A DNA stretch of 64,000 bases. It comes from Persicitalea jodogahamensis. Lineage in GTDB: Bacteria; Bacteroidota; Bacteroidia; Cytophagales; Spirosomataceae. The DNA lies in the NCBI RefSeq assembly GCF_014651615.1, contig NZ_BMXF01000004.1, positions 496,001 through 560,000 on the forward strand, given 5' to 3'. Below the pieces are notes generated by a model that worked only from the letters and a program-made list of their open reading frames with translations, had not been told where the DNA came from and ran no database searches. A program made the translations under genes and the position numbers. This document shows positions 1 through 8,950 of the stretch, piece by piece. Each line of letters opens with the position of its first letter. Position 1 is the first letter of the stretch.

Positions 1-1421
1 CGTTGGAAAAAAATGAAACCGGATAAACATCCACCATATTGATGGAAAAGTAGTTTGCCATGCTTTCTCCCTGCGCATCGGGTGTAAGATTGTTGTGGGA
101 AGGGGAGGGGTTGGAATAGTCCCGGCTAAAAAAGGAAGGATCAATCTTATCGCTTTGGTCGCTCCAGAAATTTCGGTTGCGGTAAGCAGGGCCGCCCCAG
201 TAATCGAATATAGCCATGTCAGGCTGCTTCTTTTTAAGGCGTTTGGTAAACCACAGCAACCGTTTCTTTATTTCGGGTGTATAGTTGCGGTTCCAGAATT
301 CGAAGTCATAGGCGTATACTCCGGTGGGGTACACCTGGTCGGCAAATGCTTCCACCTCTTTTTGGGAGAGCGAGGAAAACCAGGCCTCATCCCGATCCTT
401 GAAAAAGCCGGGCGGCTCAGTCCAGTGAAGTTTCTGGTTAGGTACCTTCTGTTCATGTTCCCATTTGGGCAAATGCGTGACGCCTCGTTTGAAATAATTG
501 CCGGGGGGTACTTCGGCATTAAGCCGATATTGCAGGGCGTACTTCCCTTTAATGGGTTCGAACTCAGGAAATTTCGTATCAAACTGAACATTCATTTCCC
601 GGGATAATCCAAACCACCCCGGGATAGGGATGGGAGTTAACCCAGTGGCGTTGCTGGCAGGGGCTTCGGAATTTTGCGCGATCCAGATATTCTGCTGCCG
701 CATGGTACGGTTTCGCAGCTTGTTCCACCACTCGCCGTAAGGAGCATCGATCCAGCAGGCAGTTACGGAATACAGATAGCCCGGCTTAATCTCAATGCCA
801 TTTTCGAGACCATCCACTACGATGTTATCAATCAGGTAGTAGCGATTCCGGCCATCTTTGTAGTTGGCAAAATCCTTAAGATAGAGTTTGCCATTGGCTT
901 GTAGGGGCCGCACGTCCAGCATAATATCCTCGCTCCCGTGCCGGACCCAGGAGTTGGCACTCAGGGCTGCGTTAGCTTTCCTAATATCGAATTCAAATTC
1001 AGCCACGGTACTGCAGCCAGGCTGTGCCAGGCTTTCGATTCGAATCGTAGCCGGGCCGTTCGAAAGGGCGAGGTCAGCCATTGAAAACCAGGTACCCGGA
1101 CGATGGGGTGCACTTGGAAAATTATACTTACGATTTTTCTGCGCGATTTCGACTTTGTAAGGAGCTAGCCCACCCACCGAGGCATAAAGTTCGAACTGCA
1201 ACTCACGCCCTATCTGCTTGTAATGGCGCACCGAGAGGTCGCAGGCGGCATCTCCGGTAACAATCGTTTTTGCAAGCGGAAAATCTTCCGCTTGCATAGT
1301 GTAAGCCACCGTGTCGGTGGGCCCAAATCTTTTCCATGCCCAGGTGACCGATCCGGCCACGAGCGTGATCACCAGGGCAAGGAGGATAATGGTGTTTTTA
1401 GACAAGGCGCGGCCAGACATT
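1..1421 (-). CDS. Unrecognised membrane-anchored extracytoplasmic protein (3' end cut by window edge)
   Basis: An open minus-strand frame begins at an ATG (1421) and stays open for 473 codons to the window edge, so the C-terminus is missing. Residues about 9-30 form one hydrophobic segment after a short basic start (SGRALSKN), suggesting an N-terminal membrane anchor or uncleaved signal. The rest looks extracytoplasmic: an apparently beta-rich first half, then an aromatic-rich part with YAYDFEFW near residue 390 and a later FDYWGG. Those motifs recall strands of a glycosidase-like barrel, but I do not recognise the family and assign no function. It lies 23 bases downstream of a beta-barrel gene and 730 bases downstream of a DUF4136 lipoprotein gene on the same strand, so an envelope operon is likely. 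The long plus-strand frames across it are shadows. Confidence 0.75.
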
Positions 1422-1444
1422 CGGATTTGAGAAAAGGACTGTTA

Positions 1445-2101
1445 CTACCACCAGCGGTAAAACAGTCCCACTGTTGCGTTGATTTGACCCACACCCTTAT
1501 CGATGTAGTCGTAGTTAAGAGAAGTCTGATTGTACTTTACCCGGATGTCGGCCCCAACGGACCCATCCTTTTTGAACAGAAATTTGGCACCCGCAGCACC
1601 CCCGTAAGTTAATTTGACGGATTGCTGCTGATTGGCTAAACTACCATAATAAAGGCTGTAAGTTAACAGATCGGCTCCGACCGCAGCTTGCACGTAAGGA
1701 CGAATCATGGCATTTGGCTTGGCAAAGTAGTAGCTCACTACGCCCTGAATCGGCATCAAATCAATGGTTCGGGTTTGTACGGCCGAAATTTCACCTTCCT
1801 CCGACTGATAAATGGCGCGGGGAAGCCGTTGAGAGTAGAATGTTTTCCCGACCTCAACCCCAATGGAGATGGGCTTTTGAAGTACCCAGTCAACCGAGAA
1901 TGAATAGTTCCTAAGCGTAGGCTTGTCGACATACCCACTCGCAAACGGACCAATGGGAATTCCGGCACCACCGCGGACCGTGGCCACGTAGTGTGAGTAG
2001 CGGTCGTATGGTGAAGGGAGATTATACAATTGTGGATTCTGTTGCGCGAGGGCAGGGGCGCTCAGGACAAGTCCCAAGAGCAGGATTTTTATGGTATTCA
2101 T
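1445..2101 (-). CDS. Small outer-membrane beta-barrel protein with signal peptide
   Basis: A 218-residue protein. It starts with a clear Sec signal (basic start, LLLGLVLSAPALA, cleavage before QQ), so it is exported. The rest shows alternating polar and hydrophobic strands rich in Tyr, Gly and Val and ends in an aromatic GLFYRWW, the usual terminal strand of an outer-membrane barrel recognised by the BAM machinery. Length and pattern fit the 8-stranded OMP_b-brl group of Bacteroidota. The ligand is unknown. The start is the ATG before the signal peptide. It sits 49 bases after the DUF4136 lipoprotein and 23 bases before the membrane-anchored unknown, with no terminator visible between, so co-transcription is likely. 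Confidence 0.75.
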   Translation of the reverse strand: MNTIKILLLGLVLSAPALAQQNPQLYNLPSPYDRYSHYVATVRGGAGIPIGPFASGYVDKPTLRNYSFSVDWVLQKPISIGVEVGKTFYSQRLPRAIYQSEEGEISAVQTRTIDLMPIQGVVSYYFAKPNAMIRPYVQAAVGADLLTYSLYYGSLANQQQSVKLTYGGAAGAKFLFKKDGSVGADIRVKYNQTSLNYDYIDKGVGQINATVGLFYRWW

Positions 2102-2150
2102 TTTAGTATTTTAAATTTAAGGCAAGAAAAAGAAAGGCGAAACGACGCTG

Positions 2151-2780
2151 TCAATTGATCTTGAGATAGCTGGATTGCTCAAAAACCGAGCGAACCATCG
2201 TATCGAAATCTACACCATCGAACAAGCCATTTCCTCTGATTTGGGCATTCCAGATCACATTATACTGTTCATTCTGGACGTCTGGGTTTTTAAAATCCAG
2301 CATTTCCAGATACCAGTATGCTTCTCTGGTCTGCACGTAAGAATAAGAAGATGGGTAGCCATACCCATAACCAGGAAAATAACCACCACCAAAGCCACCG
2401 CCCCAGTAGTTGCCGTAATAGGGGTTGGGTTGTGATACAACATTGACATAAGCATTTCTGACCTGAGCAACATTGATTCCGACATCAGGACCCTCCTTGG
2501 GACTGACGTACTGATACCCCAGATTTTTCATTTGCTGAACCACGGTATTCAAAAATTGGATGTCCGTGGCACCTAAGGTAGTGCCGGTGCCCTGGTTCCC
2601 GATAATGAGCACGGAGTCTACAATGCTAAAAGTTTTGAACTGTTTAAAATTGACTGATTCGTCGTGGTTGGTAATGAAAACCTGGGAATCTTCCACTGTT
2701 AAATCACTTAACGGGTCATTCTGACAGGCGGTAAAAACGGTGATTAAGGCCAATAGGCCTAGGATTTTAGTATTTTTCAT
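2151..2780 (-). CDS. DUF4136-type lipoprotein
   Basis: A 209-residue protein with a lipoprotein signal peptide: MKNTKILGLLALITVFTAC, then Gln-Asn-Asp, which fits Bacteroidota lipidation and export. After a short linker comes FKQFKTFSIVDSV, typical of the start of a DUF4136 domain, and the C-terminal part (WNAQIRGNGLFDG, then SVFEQSSYL) matches the domain end. The mid-region, about residues 118-150, holds an unusual Gly/Tyr/Pro-rich loop (NPYYGNYWGGGFGGGYFPGY) before YWYLEMLDF. DUF4136 has no established function; members are periplasmic or outer-membrane lipoproteins. This is the first gene of a minus-strand group with a small barrel and a membrane-anchored unknown. A close match to a TTTG/TAnnTTTG promoter was not found upstream. 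Confidence 0.8.
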   Translation of the reverse strand: MKNTKILGLLALITVFTACQNDPLSDLTVEDSQVFITNHDESVNFKQFKTFSIVDSVLIIGNQGTGTTLGATDIQFLNTVVQQMKNLGYQYVSPKEGPDVGINVAQVRNAYVNVVSQPNPYYGNYWGGGFGGGYFPGYGYGYPSSYSYVQTREAYWYLEMLDFKNPDVQNEQYNVIWNAQIRGNGLFDGVDFDTMVRSVFEQSSYLKIN

Positions 2781-3019
2781 GGGTTAAATTAATTTGAAGT
2801 CGATTTAGTAACGTATTTGGTGACCGAATCATTTTATTGGACAAAACATAGGCACGACAAAAGTGGTTTGAGATAACATTGTCGCTCTTATTATCCGTAA
2901 TATTTACTTTAACGAGCTACTTGCCAGTCTATGAGCGAATTATGGCCTATATTTATCTTATAAGTTAGAGTAGATAAATCAAAAATACCGTGCCTCGTAA
3001 ATGATCCCACTATTGTTGC

Positions 3020-3922
3020 ATGCTTAAGATTGCTCACTGCCCCATATACTCCCATCCGTTGCCCGAAGGACATCGCTTTCCGATGATTAAATATGATCTC
3101 ATTCCTGAACAATTAATCTATGAGGGTACCTGCACAAAAGAGAATTTTTTTTGTCCTGAGCCTATCGACGAAAAATGGGTTTTAAATGTACATGACGGGG
3201 CGTATTGGATGGGGCTGAAAAATGGCTCCATCGACCCCAGAATGATTCGTCGGATTGGCTTCCCTCTTTCACCCCAATTGGTCATGCGGGAAATGATCAT
3301 AGCCCGTGGCACATTAGAATGTTGCAACCTTGCTAAAAGCAATGGCATTGCGATGAATGTGGCAGGAGGAACCCATCATGCTTTCCCCGATAAAGGGGAA
3401 GGTTTTTGCCTATTAAATGACATAGGAATTGCGGCCGGCTATTTGCTGGATATGAAATTGGCACAACGTATATTAATTATCGACCTGGATGTACATCAAG
3501 GCAACGGCACGGCAGTGATGTTTCAGAATGAACCACGGGTATTTACATTTTCGATGCACGGAAAGGATAATTATCCCCTCAAAAAGGAAAAGTCTGATCT
3601 TGATATTCCTTTAAAAACGGGTGAAACTGACGAAATATATTTAGAAAATTTAACCCAGAATCTTTCGCAATTATTTGAACAGCAGCGACCAGACTTTGCC
3701 TTTTATTTGGCGGGGGTAGATATCCTAGAAACAGATAAATTGGGCCATTTGTCTGTTAGTCGGGAAGGTTGCCGCCAGCGCGACGAATTTGTTTTCAGGG
3801 AGTGCAAGCGGAGGGGGATTCCGGTTGCAGTATTGATGGGCGGGGGCTATTCGCCTCGCCTGCCCGACATTGTGGAGGCACACTGTAATACGTTTCGTGA
3901 GGCGCAAAAAATATATTTTTAG
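3020..3922 (+). CDS. Histone deacetylase-family zinc hydrolase, class IV (HDAC11)-like
   Basis: A 300-residue enzyme of the arginase/deacetylase fold. The paired histidines of GGTHHAF are H119-H120. The zinc ligands are expected to be D157 and H159 in DLDVHQGNGT and D234 in AGVDILETDKLG. The transition-state tyrosine is in GGGYS (Y277). The wording DLDVHQGNGT and GVDILETDKLG is closer to class IV (HDAC11-like) than to acetoin-utilisation or acetylpolyamine amidohydrolases. The family removes acetyl or longer acyl groups from lysine or related amines; the substrate here is unknown. No signal peptide, so cytoplasmic. The ATG start is placed just before MLKIAHCPIY, the expected first strand. Two small plus-strand genes follow, the last a PPC/DUF296 protein. 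Confidence 0.88.
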   Translation: MLKIAHCPIYSHPLPEGHRFPMIKYDLIPEQLIYEGTCTKENFFCPEPIDEKWVLNVHDGAYWMGLKNGSIDPRMIRRIGFPLSPQLVMREMIIARGTLECCNLAKSNGIAMNVAGGTHHAFPDKGEGFCLLNDIGIAAGYLLDMKLAQRILIIDLDVHQGNGTAVMFQNEPRVFTFSMHGKDNYPLKKEKSDLDIPLKTGETDEIYLENLTQNLSQLFEQQRPDFAFYLAGVDILETDKLGHLSVSREGCRQRDEFVFRECKRRGIPVAVLMGGGYSPRLPDIVEAHCNTFREAQKIYF

Positions 3923-3984
3923 GCAAACTTCACTTGATTATCTGGAAAAAATCCGGGAATTTGCAGGATAAATTTTGAGTGCTG

Positions 3985-4356
3985 ATGCAATTATCATTAG
4001 TTGAACTTTTTCCAGAATTCAACCGGAGTCTTTTCCTGGATATTTACGCCAAAATGTCCGTGGATACCAAGACCAAAAGACCAACATTATGCACGTTGGC
4101 CGGGCAGCGCGTACCTGCCGAACTGAAAATTCGATGCCAGCGAAAATCCATTAATGCCTTCCCCGAAGGAACGATTTATAAGCTGGACGTACGGTTGGTC
4201 GATTTGAAAAACAAAAAGCCCTATTTTTCAGCCGTTAAGAACAATAAAATTCAGCGGGCTATCGAATTTTATGACCACAACCTCAGAGTACAAAAAGGCG
4301 GATGCTCACAGCCGAAATTGAGTGGTAGTATGCCCGGCGCCCAGCTTGCCCGGTGA
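3985..4356 (+). CDS. Unrecognised small basic cytoplasmic protein
   Basis: A 123-residue frame starting at ATG 3985; a GTG two codons earlier is possible. I do not recognise the family. It has no signal peptide or membrane segment, is rich in Lys and Arg, and reads as a compact domain: VELFPEF near the start, then PAELKIRCQRKSINAFPEGT, TIYKLDVRLVDLKNKKPYF, and a Gly/Ser-rich basic tail. The central part suggests a small beta-barrel with basic surface strands, which could bind nucleic acid, but this is inference only. It begins 62 bases after the deacetylase stop, and its own stop overlaps an in-frame GTG/ATG of the following PPC-domain frame, suggesting one transcript. Confidence 0.6.
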   Translation: MQLSLVELFPEFNRSLFLDIYAKMSVDTKTKRPTLCTLAGQRVPAELKIRCQRKSINAFPEGTIYKLDVRLVDLKNKKPYFSAVKNNKIQRAIEFYDHNLRVQKGGCSQPKLSGSMPGAQLAR

Positions 4357-4436
4357 TGGCGGATTTTAATCTGTTTAGTCTCGCGAATGCCATCGCCCGA
4401 GAATTTTATTTCAACAAATCACAATCTATCTCCGAA

Positions 4437-4841
4437 ATGCAAGTCCACACGATTCGATTACTGCCCGGCCAGGATTTAAAAAGAGAATTGGAAAATTATG
4501 TTCAAAAAAATCAAATCGAAGCGGGCTTTATCCTGACTTGTGTAGGTAGTTTAACTCAGGCGAGTCTACGTCTGGCAGACCAGGAAGTCGGCAAGAGCTA
4601 TGAGGGACATTTTGAAATTGTCTCGCTTGTAGGGACGCTGTCTACAAATGGATCACATCTGCACGCCTCTATCTCCGATTCTTTTGGCCAGACAACTGGC
4701 GGTCATTTGCTGGAAGGGTGTACGGTTTATACGACCGCCGAGATAGTCATTGGCGCGCTACCAGACACGGTGTACCGACGCGAACCCGAGCCTGCGAGCG
4801 GCTACAATGAGCTTAATGTGTATCGGAAGCAGAGAAAGTAG
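4437..4841 (+). CDS. PPC/DUF296-domain protein
   Basis: A 134-residue single-domain protein if started at ATG 4437, which gives MQVHTIRLLPGQDL, the normal beginning of the PPC (DUF296) domain. The frame stays open upstream to a GTG/ATG at 4353-4358 that overlaps the previous gene's stop; the extra 28 residues do not resemble the family. The core GFILTCVGSLTQASLR, then the conserved SLVGTLSTNGSHLHASISD and GHLLEGCTVYTTAEIVIG, is diagnostic. PPC domains form trimers. In plants they occur with AT-hooks as chromatin proteins; in bacteria they stand alone with no firmly known role. No AT-hook is present here. It shares strand and short spacing with the deacetylase and the 123-residue unknown. Confidence 0.85.
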   Translation: MQVHTIRLLPGQDLKRELENYVQKNQIEAGFILTCVGSLTQASLRLADQEVGKSYEGHFEIVSLVGTLSTNGSHLHASISDSFGQTTGGHLLEGCTVYTTAEIVIGALPDTVYRREPEPASGYNELNVYRKQRK

Positions 4842-4854
4842 CCAGTTCAATTCG

Positions 4855-5403
4855 TCAGGCTGCTTTCAGGGAGGGAACCTGGCTTTTCAATGCTTCAAAG
4901 GCCCCGAAAAGTACGCTAGAAAAGAAAAGGTCTCCCAGGACTGTGTTAAAAAACAGGTTGCCGAAGAAATCCTGCTGGTAGAATTGCAATCCGGCGAGGT
5001 AGCAGGCTCCCAGGCCGGAAAGCGTTTGAGGATAAAATCCTGCGGAACCATACCATACGGCAAAATTGGTGACCACAAAAAACAATACCGAAGAAAGCAA
5101 GGCACTTCCAAACACCCGACCTGCGGTAACTTTCTGAAGCAATCCCATGCCGATGGCCACGATCAGGACGAAAGACAGATACACAGCCCACATGGAGTTG
5201 TGAAAGCCCAGCAGTGCATCGCTGAGGAGCATCGCCGATAGTGGGATAAGAAACGCGAGGTATTTTTTAGAAAAATATGCCCCGCCGAAAAGTGCTATTG
5301 CGCCAATAGGCGTGAAGTTGAAAGGGTGAGGAAGAAGGCGTGTCAGGGCCGCTACCAAAACGATTGAAGCAAGCGTCGCTACGCGGATGTTGTTAATTTT
5401 CAT
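4855..5403 (-). CDS. DUF6580-type integral membrane protein
   Basis: A 182-residue inner-membrane protein started at ATG 5403 (MKINNIRVATLASIV). A TTG ten codons upstream lies inside the predicted promoter and is rejected. About five hydrophobic segments are visible, including IRVATLASIVLVAALTRLLP, then FTPIGAIALFGGAYFSKKYL, FLIPLSAMLLSDALLGFHNS and a C-terminal FSSVLFGAFEALK. The FTPIGAIALFGGAYF block with the following LSD is characteristic of the DUF6580 group, which resembles the substrate-binding (S) subunits of ECF vitamin transporters. The substrate is unknown and no ECF ATPase or T subunit lies nearby. It faces the PPC gene convergently with only 13 bases between. Confidence 0.75.
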   Translation of the reverse strand: MKINNIRVATLASIVLVAALTRLLPHPFNFTPIGAIALFGGAYFSKKYLAFLIPLSAMLLSDALLGFHNSMWAVYLSFVLIVAIGMGLLQKVTAGRVFGSALLSSVLFFVVTNFAVWYGSAGFYPQTLSGLGACYLAGLQFYQQDFFGNLFFNTVLGDLFFSSVLFGAFEALKSQVPSLKAA

Positions 5404-5430
5404 GGTAAAATTTGTTTTCGGATCGAACGA

Positions 5431-5462
5431 CAAAGATACAGCAATGGCCGGAAGGCATCAAA
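5431..5462 (-). promoter_or_regulatory. Bacteroidota-type promoter of the DUF6580 gene
   Basis: Read on the minus strand: TTTG (5462-5459), exactly 20 bases, then TATCTTTG (5438-5431). This matches the -33 TTTG / -7 TAnnTTTG pattern used by the primary sigma factor of Bacteroidota. The start of transcription would fall near 5424, about 20 bases before the ATG at 5403. Confidence 0.7.
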
Positions 5463-5480
5463 AATTGAAGCTTAAACAAT

Positions 5481-5513
5481 AAAAAAACGAACAATCTTTA
5501 GGATTGTCCGTTT
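5481..5513 (-). terminator. Rho-independent terminator of the VPS10/BNR gene
   Basis: On the minus strand, AAACGGACAATC and GATTGTTCGTTT form a hairpin with one mismatch around a TAAA-like loop, followed by a run of seven T. It lies about 35 bases after the stop of the large minus-strand propeller gene and upstream of the DUF6580 promoter, so it separates the two transcripts. Confidence 0.75.
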
Positions 5514-5547
5514 GGCTTTCAGGTCAAAGTACCCTTCGTCCACTATT

Positions 5548-8500
5548 CTAATTGACGATGATCGCTTTCATTTCTGTTTGCCTTGCGGCATTATTGAAGG
5601 TAGGTATGTCGCGATTCAGTATTTCCGAAAGTTTATCAAGCTGCGTATCAATTTTTTGAGCTATATTCTCATAGGCCTCATAGCTTGATTTGGTCGGTTT
5701 GCTATCCCCCGACATCACCACCGTTTTCACCCCAGCCAACTTATCATTCAATTGAATGGGGAAATTCAAGGGATCCTGGCCCGCTTTCGACTTTGGTTGC
5801 ATCAGCGTGTTTTCAATTTTTTCCAGTTCATCCAGCATCGGCTTCGATAGTTCTTTCAGCTGTTTGGTGACAGTGGAATCTTTCACTGATTTCATGTAAT
5901 CGCCGATTTGCTTCCGCACGCTGCGTATTTTATTGATCCCCTCATGAGTCATGGAGAGTTTATCATTGATTTTCTGCGCCAATTCAAACTGAGCTTTGAA
6001 ATCCTCATCTGTAGCTTTTATTCTCGGGTCTTTCAATATTTCGAAATTCTCCTTTCCGATAAGTTTATTCCCCGCATAAAGGTGTACCTGGTAAGTACCG
6101 GGCACGGCTTTGGCTCCTATAATTGAACCTGACCACATCACATTGGTACCTTCTACTTTGGTGGCGTCTGCGTAGCGCATGTCCCAGACGAATACATTAG
6201 TGCCAGCCTGGGTCGGCAAAGTACCGGGTCGAGTGACCGTCTCGTCGGTATAAAACTCTTTCGAAATTTTGATCGGTTCCCCCTTTTTGTCTTTCAGACT
6301 TGAATAAGTACTTACCGTGTCTCCTCCGGCAGTCAGAAAGTGCATTCTCAATTCTTCCTTAGGCACCTCCTTCATATAGCATCGGATTACAGCTCCGTTT
6401 GGGGGATTCTGTCCCGCCGTTGGGATTTCTTGCTTGCGACTACCCCCGCTCATTCGGTAGGCGTGGGATGGCTTGAATAAGTGGGCGTCGGACTGAGCAA
6501 TTTCTTTGGTGATTTGGTGTAGGGGACTAATATCGTCCAGAATCCAGAAGGAGCGACCGTGCGTAGCGACCACAATATCCTTTTCACGTTTCTGGATTAC
6601 CAAATCATGGATGGGCGTAGTTGGCAAATTGAGCTGCAGCGACTGCCATGAATCGCCGCCATCGAATGAAGCCCAGATACCTTGTTCGGTCCCTGCGTAC
6701 AGGAAGTCCTTTTTATTCGGGTCCTCCCGTATCACTCTGGTAAACTGATCGGCGGGTATGCCGTCAGTAATCAACTTCCAGGATTTGCCATAGTCCGTCG
6801 ATTTTAGCAGATACGGTTTAAAATCGTTGAGTTTATACCGGGTCGCCGCCAGATACACCGTTGCGGGATCGTGTGGAGATACCTCTACGATACTCATCAG
6901 GGCGAACTCAGGTAAAAGGGAGGACTTCGGTGTGATATTCTCCCAGCTTTTGCCCGAATCTTTGCTGATGTGCAGCAGGCCGTCGTCCGATGCCGCATAG
7001 AAGACTCCTTTTTCCAGAGTCGACTCCTCAAAGGCAAATATGGTGGCGTAGGTTTCCACACCGGTGTTATCCTTGCTGATAGGCCCGCCGCTGGCACCCA
7101 TGGTGGCTGGGTCGTGGCGGGTGAGGTCTGGGCTGATCTTCTCCCAACTTTGTCCCCGGTCGGTGGATTTGTGAACGTATTGCGAAGTGACGTACATTGT
7201 GTTGGGATCATGCGGAGAAAACATGATCGGATAAGTCCACTGGAATCGGTACTCCCGGGTATCGGAGCCATGCCCCATGTAGAATTCCGGATAAACATTG
7301 ATCAGGCGCCGTTCGCCGGTCTTGTGGTTGTCCACACTTAAAAAACCGTCGTAACTACCTCCGTAGGTAATATCGGGGTTCAGCGGATCTTCCACCACAT
7401 AGCCTGATTCGCCCCCCGCCACCGGCCACCAATCATCCGTGCCGATGGTGTAGCCGTTGGAGCGACTCGCAATACGCACAGTGCTGTTGTCTTGCTGCGC
7501 GCCGTAAATGTTATAGGGGAACTGATTGTCGGTATGGACATGATAGAACTGGGCCGTCGGAATATCCAGCTCCGTAAAATTGCCGCCGCCATTGAAAGTC
7601 ACCTCGCCGCCGCCATCATCGCCGATGATGAAGTTCTCAGGATTATCGGGGTTGATCCATACATCGTGCGTATCGCCATGATGCACGTCAATTTCAGTGA
7701 AGCTTTTTCCACCATCAATGGATTTAAAAGCGTTGACATTTAAAACGATAAGCCCGTTTTCGTTTTTCGGATCGGCAGCAACGTTCATATAATACCAAGG
7801 GCGCTGCTTCAGGTCAGGATCTTCGTTGATTAGTTTCCAGGTTGCTCCGGCATCTTCCGAACGATATAATCCTCCCTTTTCCTTATTCTCAATCATTGCA
7901 TAAATCCGGTTGGAATTTACGGGCGAGACCGACAGACCGATTTTACCTAAAATACCTTTTGGCATACCTGGGTTTTTCGTGATTTCCTTCCAGGTGTCGC
8001 CGCCATCCACCGATTTGAATAGCCCGCTTCCCGTCCCGCCACTACTCATGGAAAAGTGATTGCGATAGGCCTGCCACAGCGCAGCATAAAGCACATTGGA
8101 GTTGTTTGGGTCCATCTTCACGTCCACTGCTCCGGTACTGTCATTTCTGGCAAGCACTAGTTTCCAGGTGTCGCCGCCATCTTTGGAGCGATAGACTCCA
8201 CGTTCAGGGTTGGTACCAAATATATTCCCCATTGCGGACACATAGACGAGTTCCGGATTGGTGGGATGAACCTGAATATTGGCGATGGCATTGCCTTTTT
8301 CCAATCCGATATGCCGCCAGGTTTTACCAGCATCGGTGGACTTATACATTCCGTCGCCGTAAGAAATGTTACCCCGGATGTCGGTTTCGCCCGTACCGGC
8401 ATATACGACATTAGCATTAGAAGGTGCCACAGCGATAGCGCCAACCGAACTTGCTTTGAACGTCGAGTCGGAAACCGCAAACCAGTCATTGCCTCCATTT

Positions 8501-8784
8501 GTGCTTTTCCAGACACCTCCTCCGCAGGCGCCGAAATAATAGGTATAAGGATCGCCAATGACACCGGTAACCGCTGTAGACCTCCCTCCGCGAAATGGTC
8601 CTATATTCCGCCATTCCAATCCTTTTAATAAATCATTCCCATAAATCGACTCAGCCCTTTTGGATGCAGCAGGTGCACTCTTGGATTTCTTTTGAGAGAA
8701 GGCTGGTGAAACGCCTGCCTGTAGGGCGGCAAATAATAGAAATGGTAAGCAATATGCTTTACCTAGGAGGTACCATTTTTGCAT
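5548..8784 (-). CDS. Secreted VPS10/BNR-repeat beta-propeller protein
   Basis: A 1078-residue exported protein. Residues 1-30 form a signal peptide ending SPAFSQ. A long series of BNR/sortilin-type repeats follows, each with a GVYRSKDGGDTW-like turn (for example GVWKSTNGGNDW, GMYKSTDAGKTW, GLFKSVDGGDTW, LLHISKDSGKSW), filling residues about 45-750 and forming a large propeller of the VPS10 (sortilin N-terminal) type. A beta-rich linker follows, then a helical C-terminal part from about residue 930 with coiled-coil character (KQLKELSKPMLDELEKIENT). Such proteins are often annotated as glycosyl hydrolases, but no catalytic residues of a known GH family are visible, so a binding or proprotein-handling role is as likely. 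It has its own promoter (8822-8853) and terminator (5481-5513), so it appears monocistronic. Confidence 0.85.
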   Translation of the reverse strand: MQKWYLLGKAYCLPFLLFAALQAGVSPAFSQKKSKSAPAASKRAESIYGNDLLKGLEWRNIGPFRGGRSTAVTGVIGDPYTYYFGACGGGVWKSTNGGNDWFAVSDSTFKASSVGAIAVAPSNANVVYAGTGETDIRGNISYGDGMYKSTDAGKTWRHIGLEKGNAIANIQVHPTNPELVYVSAMGNIFGTNPERGVYRSKDGGDTWKLVLARNDSTGAVDVKMDPNNSNVLYAALWQAYRNHFSMSSGGTGSGLFKSVDGGDTWKEITKNPGMPKGILGKIGLSVSPVNSNRIYAMIENKEKGGLYRSEDAGATWKLINEDPDLKQRPWYYMNVAADPKNENGLIVLNVNAFKSIDGGKSFTEIDVHHGDTHDVWINPDNPENFIIGDDGGGEVTFNGGGNFTELDIPTAQFYHVHTDNQFPYNIYGAQQDNSTVRIASRSNGYTIGTDDWWPVAGGESGYVVEDPLNPDITYGGSYDGFLSVDNHKTGERRLINVYPEFYMGHGSDTREYRFQWTYPIMFSPHDPNTMYVTSQYVHKSTDRGQSWEKISPDLTRHDPATMGASGGPISKDNTGVETYATIFAFEESTLEKGVFYAASDDGLLHISKDSGKSWENITPKSSLLPEFALMSIVEVSPHDPATVYLAATRYKLNDFKPYLLKSTDYGKSWKLITDGIPADQFTRVIREDPNKKDFLYAGTEQGIWASFDGGDSWQSLQLNLPTTPIHDLVIQKREKDIVVATHGRSFWILDDISPLHQITKEIAQSDAHLFKPSHAYRMSGGSRKQEIPTAGQNPPNGAVIRCYMKEVPKEELRMHFLTAGGDTVSTYSSLKDKKGEPIKISKEFYTDETVTRPGTLPTQAGTNVFVWDMRYADATKVEGTNVMWSGSIIGAKAVPGTYQVHLYAGNKLIGKENFEILKDPRIKATDEDFKAQFELAQKINDKLSMTHEGINKIRSVRKQIGDYMKSVKDSTVTKQLKELSKPMLDELEKIENTLMQPKSKAGQDPLNFPIQLNDKLAGVKTVVMSGDSKPTKSSYEAYENIAQKIDTQLDKLSEILNRDIPTFNNAARQTEMKAIIVN

Positions 8785-8821
8785 ACAGAAATTAGCTTAG
8801 GTTAAATAGTTGATTTTACGC

Positions 8822-8853
8822 TAAAAATAGGGACAGATGCTATGACAATCAAA
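8822..8853 (-). promoter_or_regulatory. Bacteroidota-type promoter of the VPS10/BNR gene
   Basis: Minus strand: TTTG (8853-8850), 20 bases, then TATTTTTA (8829-8822), one base off the TAnnTTTG -7 box. Transcription would begin near 8815, about 30 bases before the ATG at 8784. It is divergent from the DinB promoter. Confidence 0.6.
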
Positions 8854-8901
8854 CAAGGGTACCCTTTTTTCTTCATGATACTCAACGTATAAGCCTTAGT
8901 G

Positions 8902-8932
8902 TTGGATAAATCACCCCAAAAAATCATATTTG
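8902..8932 (+). promoter_or_regulatory. Bacteroidota-type promoter of the DinB-like gene
   Basis: TTGG (8902-8905), 19 bases, then CATATTTG (8925-8932), one base off TAnnTTTG. The predicted start near 8939 leaves only about a dozen untranslated bases before ATG 8951. This also argues against the in-frame TTG at 8930, which would lie inside the -7 box. Confidence 0.5.
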
Positions 8933-8950
8933 CGTACAAAACCACCTGTA

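Noticed and set aside
95-607. 170-codon plus-strand frame near the left edge
   Set aside because: It lies opposite the minus-strand gene that is open from 1421 to the edge and has a signal anchor; the plus frame shows no protein-like features.
4750-5241. 163-codon plus-strand frame
   Set aside because: Overlaps both the PPC gene end and the DUF6580 gene; its Lys/Gln-rich composition is that of a reverse reading of a membrane protein.
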